Of a DNA stretch of 40,543 bases, positions 16,011 through 23,736 are shown piece after piece. Both the position numbers and the translations under genes were made by a program. Source of the DNA: Bacteroidaceae bacterium (GTDB taxonomy: Bacteria; Bacteroidota; Bacteroidia; Bacteroidales; Bacteroidaceae); NCBI GenBank assembly GCA_017466325.1, contig JAFTUK010000016.1, positions 1-40,543 of the forward strand. The letters run 5' to 3'. Positions within the stretch are counted from its first letter, which is position 1. Each line of letters opens with the position of its first letter. The notes beneath the pieces were generated by a model, which saw only the letters and a list, made by a program, of their open reading frames with translations, searched no databases and was not told where the DNA came from.

Positions 16011-18479
16011 CTATAACTCTATGCTGTAGGTTTCTCCCACCTTGGTCTTCTTGATGATGATGGTGTTCTGGTCCTTTGCCTTGGCCTTCACCTTCTTGCC
16101 GGCAGAGTTGCGCACGGTCTTGCCTGCTATGCCGGGATACTTGATATAGAGAGGCTGGCCGGCATGGCTCTCCACCTTCACCTTGGTGAGGTTGCCGTTC
16201 TTCCAGTCCTGGTCAACGGTGAAGTTGCCCACGGCCTTCAAACCATGCACATGACCCTCGGCCTCCCAAGTGGATGGCATGGCGGGCAGCAGTTGCAGGG
16301 TGTCGGTGTGGCTCTGCAAGAGCATCTCGGCTATACCGGCGCAACAACCGAAGTTACCGTCGATCTGGAAAGGAGCATGTGCGTCGTAGAGGTTGTAGTA
16401 CACGCCACCAGCATACTGGTTCAGACCATAAGAGGTGGAATGGCGCAGGGCATTCTTCAGGATAAGGTGGGCATGGTCGCCGTCCAGGGCACGTGCCCAA
16501 AGGTTCACCTTCCAACCCATGCTCCAACCGGTAGCGGCATCGCCACGCAACTTCAATGAGTTGACGGCAGGCTGGAAGTAGGGACTTGTGGGTGCTATCT
16601 GTGTGAGGGGATAGAGTGCCATCAGGTGGCTCATGTGACGGTGGTCGGGATCATCGCTCACGTGGTAGGGGCTGTATTTCCATTCGCGCAGGATGATGTC
16701 GCCCTTGTTTATGCCGTTGCGACCGTCCACCCAAGCGCGGTGCTTGTCGGTGCGTGCATCATATACCTCGGTGTGCAGGCCCTTGTCGGTCTTGGCAAGA
16801 TAATCCTTCAACTTGGCCACGTCCTCCTTGGTAAGGCCGGTAACCTTGCTGCCCAGGATATTATGTGCCTCGTCCACGCTCATCAGCAGGTAGTGTATCA
16901 ACTGCTGTGCGTGTGCGGTACCGTCCTCCTTGGGATGTGAGTTCTGCTCTGCACTGTACTCGTCGGGAGCCTCGTATGTTCCGTCCTGAGCCACCTTCAT
17001 ACGCTCGAACCAGAACTGGGCACAGGACCACATGGCAGGGAATGCCTTGGCCAGGAAGTCCTTGTCCATTGTATAGCGGTAGTGCTGCCACAGGTGTGAG
17101 CAATACCAGGCATTGGCAACGAAATAGTTGGTGCCCCAAATGCTCATGCCGCCGAACAGGCTGCTCTCCGTGAATACGGTCCAGCCGTTCTCCACACCGG
17201 CATACTTCCTGGCGGCCTTCTGCCAGTTCTCGTCACCTGCATTCTGGATGATGTAGTCCAGCAGGGGCAGGTGCAGTTCGCTCAGGTTGGTAGGCTCGGT
17301 GGGCCAGTAGTTCATCTGTATGTTGATGTTGGTGTGCACGTCGGAGTTCCATGGGGCATTGCTCAGATTGTTCCAGATACCCTGCAGATTGTTGGGGGCC
17401 AGGAGTTCGCGGTTGCTGGAGATGGCCAGATAGCGGCCGTAGTAGAAATACAACTGCTCCAGGAAGCGTGCCTCGGGGTCGTTGAGGTCCTTCAGCGTGC
17501 TGTAGTGGTCGATGAGTTCGTTGGTGGGACGGTTGCTCTTGGCGTTCAGGTTCAGGGACACACGGCCTGTGTAGGACAGGAAATTGGCAACGTGGTCCTT
17601 CTGGATGTTGGGGAAGCCCTTCTTGCATGCGGCATCCACACGTGCCATCATCTCCTTGCCCAGGTCGGCAATGGAAACACCCGTGGTACGGCTCTTGGCA
17701 TTGGGGGCAAAGTCTGTGCCGGCAGCCATGTACATCACCACCTCACTGGCACCGACAACCTCTATGCCGTTCTTTCTGGCCAACACATGTCCTCCGCCTA
17801 TGGGCACGACACGCATAGTAGCCTGATAGGCCACAGTCTCCAACTGGCCGTGGAAGTTGGCATAGGGCAGGCTGCCTGCATCGGTGGCATAAACCACGGG
17901 GCTGGCATTGATGTCCTTGCCGGGAGCGAAGGAGAAGAGCAGGTGCAGTTTCTTCTTGCCTGAAGCAGAATACCTTGCTACCATAACCTTATCGGGATTG
18001 CTCACGAAATAAGTGCGGTCATAAGTAGTCATGTGCTCCTTGCTGCTACAGTGCACACGTCCTATGCCCTCCTGCAGGTCCAGGCTGCGCACATAGTCCT
18101 TCACCTCGCCGTCCTTGCCGGGCAGGAATACTCCGCTGAGGTCCTCCACAAAGATGCTTCCGAAGTTCTTGTACTGGCCATAGCCTCCGCCGTACCCCTG
18201 CATGTCGCTGGGTTTACCCGTCCAGAGGGTCTTCTCGTTGAACTGGATTTCATCCTTGTTCAGACCTCCGAACAGACTACCGCCCAACTGACCGTTACCA
18301 ATGGGCAGAGAGTACTCCATCCACACGTTCTTCACGCCCGTTGCCGTTGAGGGCACGTCGTACCACATGGTCATGGGGTTCTTGGGGGTGAAATCACCGG
18401 CACTTGCCGACATGGCGGCCAGAAGCGCCATACCCAGAGCACAGCGTCTGAGCCCGTTTTTCATTGAAATTTTCTTCAT
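16011..18479 (-). CDS. GH95 alpha-L-fucosidase
   Basis: An exported 822-residue glycoside hydrolase of family 95, most often alpha-1,2-L-fucosidase acting on host or milk glycans; some members are alpha-L-galactosidases. It has a signal peptide (residues 1-27, ALGMALLAAMSASA). The N-terminal domain carries LPIGNGQLGGSLFGG and EIQFNEKTLWTG. The catalytic (alpha/alpha)6 barrel shows NNLQGIWNN, NIQMNYWPTEPTNLSELHLP and FQIDGNFGCCAGIAEMLLQS, where the conserved Asn, Glu and Asp residues of the family sit. A C-terminal beta domain follows. ATG 18479 and ATG 18464 are both possible starts. It heads the minus-strand run leading to the sialic-acid genes, which suggests foraging on fucosylated, sialylated glycans such as mucin. 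Confidence 0.92.
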   Translation of the reverse strand: MKKISMKNGLRRCALGMALLAAMSASAGDFTPKNPMTMWYDVPSTATGVKNVWMEYSLPIGNGQLGGSLFGGLNKDEIQFNEKTLWTGKPSDMQGYGGGYGQYKNFGSIFVEDLSGVFLPGKDGEVKDYVRSLDLQEGIGRVHCSSKEHMTTYDRTYFVSNPDKVMVARYSASGKKKLHLLFSFAPGKDINASPVVYATDAGSLPYANFHGQLETVAYQATMRVVPIGGGHVLARKNGIEVVGASEVVMYMAAGTDFAPNAKSRTTGVSIADLGKEMMARVDAACKKGFPNIQKDHVANFLSYTGRVSLNLNAKSNRPTNELIDHYSTLKDLNDPEARFLEQLYFYYGRYLAISSNRELLAPNNLQGIWNNLSNAPWNSDVHTNINIQMNYWPTEPTNLSELHLPLLDYIIQNAGDENWQKAARKYAGVENGWTVFTESSLFGGMSIWGTNYFVANAWYCSHLWQHYRYTMDKDFLAKAFPAMWSCAQFWFERMKVAQDGTYEAPDEYSAEQNSHPKEDGTAHAQQLIHYLLMSVDEAHNILGSKVTGLTKEDVAKLKDYLAKTDKGLHTEVYDARTDKHRAWVDGRNGINKGDIILREWKYSPYHVSDDPDHRHMSHLMALYPLTQIAPTSPYFQPAVNSLKLRGDAATGWSMGWKVNLWARALDGDHAHLILKNALRHSTSYGLNQYAGGVYYNLYDAHAPFQIDGNFGCCAGIAEMLLQSHTDTLQLLPAMPSTWEAEGHVHGLKAVGNFTVDQDWKNGNLTKVKVESHAGQPLYIKYPGIAGKTVRNSAGKKVKAKAKDQNTIIIKKTKVGETYSIEL

Positions 18480-18632
18480 TTTTTCAGTATAAGTTAGTTT
18501 TGGTTATAACATTATTCATAATTCAAGTGGTGCGTAAAACACAAAACACACGTAAAGTTATGAAAATATGCTCTCCAACGCAATGCAATGCCAGAAAAGC
18601 AATCCTTACTACACAAAAAAGTGGCCAAATCC

Positions 18633-18663
18633 TTTGGACATTCCCGTTTTTTTCATACCTTTG
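18633..18663 (+). promoter_or_regulatory. Promoter of tRNA-Thr
   Basis: TTTG (18633-18636), 19-base spacer, TACCTTTG (18656-18663): a full match to the Bacteroidota consensus. The expected start is a few bases before the tRNA. Confidence 0.88.
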
Positions 18664-18674
18664 CACCCGATTTC

Positions 18675-18746
<72 letters not shown>

Positions 18747-18750
18747 CATA

Positions 18751-18793
18751 AATTAAAGGGACTGTGTCAGATTCTTGCACAGTCCCTTTAATT
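18751..18793 (+). terminator. Terminator after tRNA-Thr
   Basis: Perfect 16-bp stem: AATTAAAGGGACTGTG (18751-18766) with CACAGTCCCTTTAATT (18778-18793). The loop is 11 bases, and the right arm itself provides T-rich sequence. Confidence 0.85.
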
Positions 18794-18844
18794 TCAATAC
18801 GTTGGAAGCACGTCTACGCAACCACCCCTCCATGTCAACTTGCC

Positions 18845-18910
18845 AGTGTTGATGCGACAACACTGGAGTGTTGGCACGACAACACCGCAGTGTTGCCACT
18901 ACAACACTGA
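18845..18910 (+). repeat. Three 22-bp tandem hairpin units
   Basis: Units at 18845, 18867 and 18889 each begin AGTGTTG and contain ACAACAC 13 bases later, so each can fold on itself (GTGTTG with CAACAC). The centre of each unit varies. The array ends 30 bases before the metallophosphoesterase start. Confidence 0.85.
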
Positions 18911-18940
18911 CGCAACCGCCCAAGCATACAACTATACCCT

Positions 18941-20044
18941 ATGATACTGACAACCCTGATTTCCATATGCCTGCTATCCCTCGTTGCCGACATATACCTT
19001 TGGTACAGGACCGTACGCCAATGGCCAACTCTATGGTGCTACTTACACTGGATACCCCTTTGCATCGTTACAGCCCTCATAGTCATGATGCTTACCGGCA
19101 CCATATTCCAGTGGACATTCAGCCTTGGCATATACCTCTTTCTGCTTGCCTGCCTGCCACGGTGGTTCCATGCCCTTTTGGCATTGGTACGCATGCCACG
19201 GGCAGGATTGGCGGTACGTATAATGCTCGTCGGCGTATCGATCTATGGCATAACATTCGGGTGGAAACGGCTTGTTATCAGGGAAACAGAGGTTGTAAGC
19301 CATACACTCCCACCCTCTTTCCACGGTTTCCGCATCGCGCATATCTCGGACCTCCACCTTGGCACATACTCATCACAACCTGAAATGGTGGACAAGATAG
19401 TGGAGATGGTCAACGCCTCCTCGCCCGACCTTATTGTATTCACTGGTGATATAGTCAACACCTCTCCCCAGGAACTCCGCCCCTTCACGGAAACCCTCTC
19501 CCGTCTCAAAGCCCCCTACGGCGTTATCTCCATCATGGGCAACCACGACTATTGCACTTATGGGCCCAAGAAGTCACCTTCCAAACCTTTGGCCATGCAG
19601 GATGAAATCATAGCCATGCAACGGCAGATGGGTTGGAACCTGCTCATGAACGGCCATGCCGTCCTACATAACGCCACCGACTCCATAGCCGTCATAGGTG
19701 TGGAAAACGACGGTAATCCGCCTTTCCCGGCCCGTGCCGACTTAGGCAAAGCCACCTCAGGTCTAAGGACAGAGTGCTACAAAATCCTGCTCACCCACGA
19801 CCCATCGCACTGGCGTCGTGCCGTGTTGCATCACACAGACATCCCCCTCACCCTCTCCGGCCACACCCATGCCATGCATCTTCGTATTGGCGGTTGGTCA
19901 CCCTCAGCCCTACTCTTCTCCGAATGGGGAGGTCTCTACAAAGAAAACAATCAGTACCTGCACGTCAACACCGGCACAGGTTCTAACATACCCTTCCGCC
20001 TGGGGGCATGGCCGGAAATCACGGTCATCACATTGTCAAAATAG
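18941..20044 (+). CDS. Membrane-anchored metallophosphoesterase (YkuE/YaeI-like)
   Basis: A 367-residue protein with three to four N-terminal helices (residues 1-20, 34-52, 58-72, 92-106) and a calcineurin-like phosphoesterase domain from about 130 on. Metal-site motifs in order are HISDLHLG (Asp137, His139), FTGDIVN (Asp170), MGNHDYC (200-205), LLTHDPSH and LSGHTHAMHL. The architecture is that of YaeI/YkuE-type phosphodiesterases, some of which act on UDP-diacylglucosamine or lipid pyrophosphates; the substrate here is unknown. The domain probably faces the periplasm or membrane surface. It is a single gene between the tRNA and a TonB receptor, with a tandem hairpin array directly upstream. 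Confidence 0.88.
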   Translation: MILTTLISICLLSLVADIYLWYRTVRQWPTLWCYLHWIPLCIVTALIVMMLTGTIFQWTFSLGIYLFLLACLPRWFHALLALVRMPRAGLAVRIMLVGVSIYGITFGWKRLVIRETEVVSHTLPPSFHGFRIAHISDLHLGTYSSQPEMVDKIVEMVNASSPDLIVFTGDIVNTSPQELRPFTETLSRLKAPYGVISIMGNHDYCTYGPKKSPSKPLAMQDEIIAMQRQMGWNLLMNGHAVLHNATDSIAVIGVENDGNPPFPARADLGKATSGLRTECYKILLTHDPSHWRRAVLHHTDIPLTLSGHTHAMHLRIGGWSPSALLFSEWGGLYKENNQYLHVNTGTGSNIPFRLGAWPEITVITLSK

Positions 20045-20134
20045 TAGGAGGCACTTACATAAGTAGGTTCCGGAAATTCTCTTTTGTCAGTAACATTGTC
20101 CTTTTTTTGCATTTCACTTGCAAATAGGTTTGCA

Positions 20135-20142
20135 TACCTTTG
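20135..20142 (+). promoter_or_regulatory. -7 box of the TonB receptor gene
   Basis: TACCTTTG, with TTTC at 20112-20115 in the -33 position 19 bases upstream. It overlaps an alternative in-frame start (20140), which supports ATG 20179. Confidence 0.72.
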
Positions 20143-20178
20143 TCGCCAGTAATAATAAAAGAAAGCACATTATTTTAT

Positions 20179-22437
20179 ATGGACAGAAAAAAAATAGCAT
20201 CTCTGCTGACTATGGGGTTGATGACTCTCGGCGCCATGGCACAAGCAGAAGGCAAGGTGATTGACGAACACGGAGAACCGCTTGTGGGAGCAACCGTGCG
20301 ATGGGAAGGCACAAACGTGGGTACCACTACGGACATCAACGGCAAGTTCCACTTGAAAAAGAACGGACATCTGCATGAGATAGTTACCAGCATGATGGGG
20401 TACAGGAACGACACCACCTGCACGCATAGCGCAAAGTTCCTGGTAATTCGCCTGCAGGAGATAGCGACCGACATGCACGAGACAGAGGTGCTGGGACGCA
20501 AGCAGACGAGCCTGAAGATGTGGCATACGGCAGAGAACAGCGAACTGATTACCGCCGCAGGCCTGAGACATGCGGCATGTTGTAACCTGGGCGAAAGTTT
20601 CGTGAGCACGGCAGCCGTGGATGTGAACTACACCGACGCTTCCACTGGTGCCAAGCAAATCAAGTTGCTGGGACTCAGCGGAACTTACGTGCAGATGCTC
20701 ACGGAGAACATCCCCAACTTCCGCACCGTGGCCGCCCCATTCGGTCTTGGCTATGTGCCTGGTCCCTGGATGCAATCCATACAGGTGAGCAAGGGCATTA
20801 CCAGCGTGAAACAGGGCTACGAGGCCATGACGGGACAGATAAACATCGAATACCGCAAACCACAAATGCCCGAGGCCGACTGGATAAACCTGAACCTGTA
20901 CGGCAACAGCAAGGGTCGCATTGAGGGCAATGCCGATGCAACATTCAAGATGAAGGACCCTCGTTGGGGTACTACCCTGCTGGTGCATTACGACAAGGAC
21001 CTGACCTCTCACGACGAGAACAACGACGGTTTCCAGGACATGCCCAAGGCGGAGCAGGTAAACGTGATGAACCGCTGGACCTTCCTTTCCGACACCTACG
21101 AGTTCCAGATAGGTGCCCGCTACCTGAACGAGAACCGTCATAGCGGCCAACTGGAGGCAAAGGTGCAGAACCCTTACCTCATCCACCTGGAGACAAACCG
21201 CGTGGAGGGTTTCATGAAGAACGGATACATGTGGAACAACGAGCATGAGAGCAGCCTGGCGCTCATCCTCTCCGGCTCTTACCATTGCCAGGACAACCAT
21301 TTCGGACTGAAGCACTACGACGTTGACCAAAGTACGGCATACGCCTCGCTTATCTTTGAAAACCAGTGGACACACAGCCATAAGTTGTCAGTAGGCCTTT
21401 CCATGAACTACGACGGATACAAGCGCCAGCCCAACGACTACCTCAACCAGACATTCGACATGTCCATGCTCCACCCCTCGTGCCATGAGATAACCGGTGG
21501 CGGATACGCGCAATACACATTCACCATCTTCGACGACCACGGACACGACGGCAAGTTCCTCATCCAGCCGGGCATACGTGTTGACTACAGCAACCTGTGG
21601 GGCACATTTGCCACTCCCCGACTACACATGAAATGGACACCCACGGAATGGGTGAACGTGCGTGCCTCTGCAGGCAAGGGATACAGGACTTCCTTCACCC
21701 TGGACGAGAACAACTACCTCTTGTCAAGTTCGCGACGTGTTGTGATGGATAGCGAGACACAGCGCGAGGAGGACTGGAACGTGGGAGCATCCGTAATGTT
21801 CAAGCCCACCCTGTTCGGTCAGGAACTGAACTTCACGGCCGAGTACTACTACACTGACTTCCAGAAGCAGGCCGTCATAGACATGGACAGAGACCCTCAT
21901 GCCGTGTACATCTACCAACTGGACGGGAAGAGCCGTTCGCACGTGTTCCAGTTGGAGGCTTCCTATCCTTTCTTCAAGGGATTCAACGCCACACTGGCAT
22001 ACCGCTATACCGACTCGAAGACAACCTTCATCGACGCACAGGGCAACAAGGCACTTAGAGAGCGTCCCCTGACATCGCGCTACAAGGCCCTTTGCTCCCT
22101 GCAATACAAGACACCGAAGGACATGTTCCAGTTCGATGCCACCCTGGCACTGAACGGTCCCGGCCGCATGCCAGACCCCTACCAGAAGGCAGACGGAACC
22201 ATGTCCTGGGACAAGGAGTATAAGGCCTTCCCCCAACTTAATGCGCAGGTGACATACAATATTCGCAAGAATTTCTCGTTATATATAGGTGGAGAGAACC
22301 TTACCGACTTCACGCAGAAGAATCCCATCATTGCGGCAGACCAGCCTTGGGGCAACGAATTTGACCCCACAATGACATGGGGCCCCATAGACGGATGGAT
22401 GCTCTATGCCGGCCTGAGGTTCAACCTGCCGAGATAG
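20179..22437 (+). CDS. TonB-dependent outer-membrane receptor
   Basis: A 752-residue active-transport barrel. Signal peptide: about residues 1-22 (ends MAQ). A carboxypeptidase D regulatory-like domain spans about 24-100 (GKVIDEHGEPLVGATVRWEG). The plug domain follows (QIKLLGLSGTYVQMLTENIP, SIQVSKGITSVKQGYEAMTG), then the 22-strand barrel ending YAGLRFNLPR. Size and architecture are those of BtuB/CirA-like receptors for siderophores, metals, corrinoids or similar small ligands, not of the larger SusC group, and no SusD follows. ATG 20179 is chosen because the earlier start overlaps the -7 box. An exported esterase gene follows 57 bases downstream on the same strand and may process the ligand. 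Confidence 0.92.
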   Translation: MDRKKIASLLTMGLMTLGAMAQAEGKVIDEHGEPLVGATVRWEGTNVGTTTDINGKFHLKKNGHLHEIVTSMMGYRNDTTCTHSAKFLVIRLQEIATDMHETEVLGRKQTSLKMWHTAENSELITAAGLRHAACCNLGESFVSTAAVDVNYTDASTGAKQIKLLGLSGTYVQMLTENIPNFRTVAAPFGLGYVPGPWMQSIQVSKGITSVKQGYEAMTGQINIEYRKPQMPEADWINLNLYGNSKGRIEGNADATFKMKDPRWGTTLLVHYDKDLTSHDENNDGFQDMPKAEQVNVMNRWTFLSDTYEFQIGARYLNENRHSGQLEAKVQNPYLIHLETNRVEGFMKNGYMWNNEHESSLALILSGSYHCQDNHFGLKHYDVDQSTAYASLIFENQWTHSHKLSVGLSMNYDGYKRQPNDYLNQTFDMSMLHPSCHEITGGGYAQYTFTIFDDHGHDGKFLIQPGIRVDYSNLWGTFATPRLHMKWTPTEWVNVRASAGKGYRTSFTLDENNYLLSSSRRVVMDSETQREEDWNVGASVMFKPTLFGQELNFTAEYYYTDFQKQAVIDMDRDPHAVYIYQLDGKSRSHVFQLEASYPFFKGFNATLAYRYTDSKTTFIDAQGNKALRERPLTSRYKALCSLQYKTPKDMFQFDATLALNGPGRMPDPYQKADGTMSWDKEYKAFPQLNAQVTYNIRKNFSLYIGGENLTDFTQKNPIIAADQPWGNEFDPTMTWGPIDGWMLYAGLRFNLPR

Positions 22438-22494
22438 AGATAACGGAACCTACACCTTATATATTATATACGATAGACAAACCACCACTTGCCC

Positions 22495-23583
22495 ATGACT
22501 AAGAAGAAAGCACAATTACGGCAGACTGTACGATACGGCATACTCACCCTGTGCCTCCTGATATGCGGAAGTGCCTATGGATGGAGCCAGCAACTTCATG
22601 CCTACAGGAACCTGGCTGCCGGAGGATACCATTTCTGGTTCTATTCCCCCGAACCTCCCTCTCCCACCCTGATACCCATGCGCCACGACGACATGGAAAT
22701 GCAGAGGCGCATAGACTTGGAGCAACTCTTCCATGCCAAACCTGCCGAGTGGAAACACTGGAAGGAGAGAGAGGAGGCCAAGCGGATAGAGAAACTGAAA
22801 CCGCTGGTCATCTTCCTGCACGGAGCAAGCCTGTGCGGACACGACCTCAGGCAAGTGCTGCGTTACGGCACACTGGATGCCATGGACAGAGGTCTGGAGG
22901 TGGATGCCTACGTGCTCGCACCGCAGAATCCTGGAGGGGCTTGGGATCCCGACAAACTGATTAACCTGACGGAATGGGCATCGCGCACACATCCCGGCAT
23001 AGACACCACGCGCATTTACGTACTGGGCATGAGCCTTGGCGGATACGGAGCCTTGGACCTGCCTGCCGCATACCCCGACCGCATAGCGGCATCCATGTCT
23101 ATATGCGGAGGCGCCACAAGCAAGACCATAGGCAACCTGAACAAGGTACCACTATGGATTCTGCACGGCACGGCCGACGTAGCAGTTCCGGTGAATTGCA
23201 GTGACCGTGTGGTGGCGGCCATGAGACGCGACTCCATACCCCAGCGCCTCATATACTCGCGTCTGAAGGGCTACAACCATAGCCAGCCATGCCGTCTGTT
23301 CTATATGTATGAGACATACGACTGGCTCTTCTCGCACAGGCTTACCGATGCCGGCCGCCCACTGAACAAGGAAATATACATCGGTCCCCGAAACATACCG
23401 GAGGCATACCGCCGAATGGGGCGCAGAGGACAGTTGAAGCCTTCCGGCAACAGAGAGGTCTATGGGCACAGCCATCTTGAAGCCATAGAGTTTGCACACA
23501 TCCAGGACAGCATCGCCAGGGCAGACAGCATCGCCGAGGCCCACAAAGCCGTACCGAAATCCACTCCTCTGCTAACAAAATAG
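22495..23583 (+). CDS. Exported alpha/beta-hydrolase (PHB depolymerase/esterase-like)
   Basis: A 362-residue serine hydrolase with a signal-like hydrophobic segment (residues 14-30, GILTLCLLICGSAYGWS). The nucleophile elbow GMSLGGYGA contains Ser180. Asp228 in HGTADVAVPV and His262 in GYNHSQPC complete a plausible triad. The oxyanion region is VIFLHGASLCGHD. The sequence resembles esterase/polyhydroxybutyrate-depolymerase-like proteins; some Bacteroidota relatives remove aryl or acyl esters. A TTG six bases earlier is in frame, but ATG 22495 is preferred. It lies 57 bases after the TonB receptor gene and before a strong terminator, so the two probably form an uptake-and-processing unit, for example for an ester-containing ligand. 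That is inference. Confidence 0.83.
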   Translation: MTKKKAQLRQTVRYGILTLCLLICGSAYGWSQQLHAYRNLAAGGYHFWFYSPEPPSPTLIPMRHDDMEMQRRIDLEQLFHAKPAEWKHWKEREEAKRIEKLKPLVIFLHGASLCGHDLRQVLRYGTLDAMDRGLEVDAYVLAPQNPGGAWDPDKLINLTEWASRTHPGIDTTRIYVLGMSLGGYGALDLPAAYPDRIAASMSICGGATSKTIGNLNKVPLWILHGTADVAVPVNCSDRVVAAMRRDSIPQRLIYSRLKGYNHSQPCRLFYMYETYDWLFSHRLTDAGRPLNKEIYIGPRNIPEAYRRMGRRGQLKPSGNREVYGHSHLEAIEFAHIQDSIARADSIAEAHKAVPKSTPLLTK

Positions 23584-23607
23584 GCAAAGGATATATAGTT
23601 TTAGCAC

Positions 23608-23655
23608 AAAGTTCCTGCCGGGCAAGGCTTTTTGATGCCCTACAGGAACTTTTTT
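23608..23655 (+). terminator. Rho-independent terminator
   Basis: AAAGTTCCTG (23608-23617) pairs with CAGGAACTTT (23643-23652), with an inner GGGCA/TGCCC pair. A run of T follows. It closes the receptor-esterase unit. Confidence 0.85.
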
Positions 23656-23666
23656 CATGTCTTCCC

Positions 23667-23697
23667 TTGGCAGATTGGCAAAAATAGAATAAATTTG
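23667..23697 (+). promoter_or_regulatory. Promoter of the acyl-ligase/acyltransferase gene
   Basis: TTG (23667-23669), 20-base spacer, TAAATTTG (23690-23697), about 40 bases before the start codon. Confidence 0.75.
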
Positions 23698-23736
23698 CTC
23701 TGTTTGCTGTAATATATAACAAGGTACAGGAGAACG

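Noticed and set aside
18845-18910. CRISPR array
   Set aside because: Units are directly adjacent with no unique spacers, and no cas genes are present; the same holds for 32118-32253.
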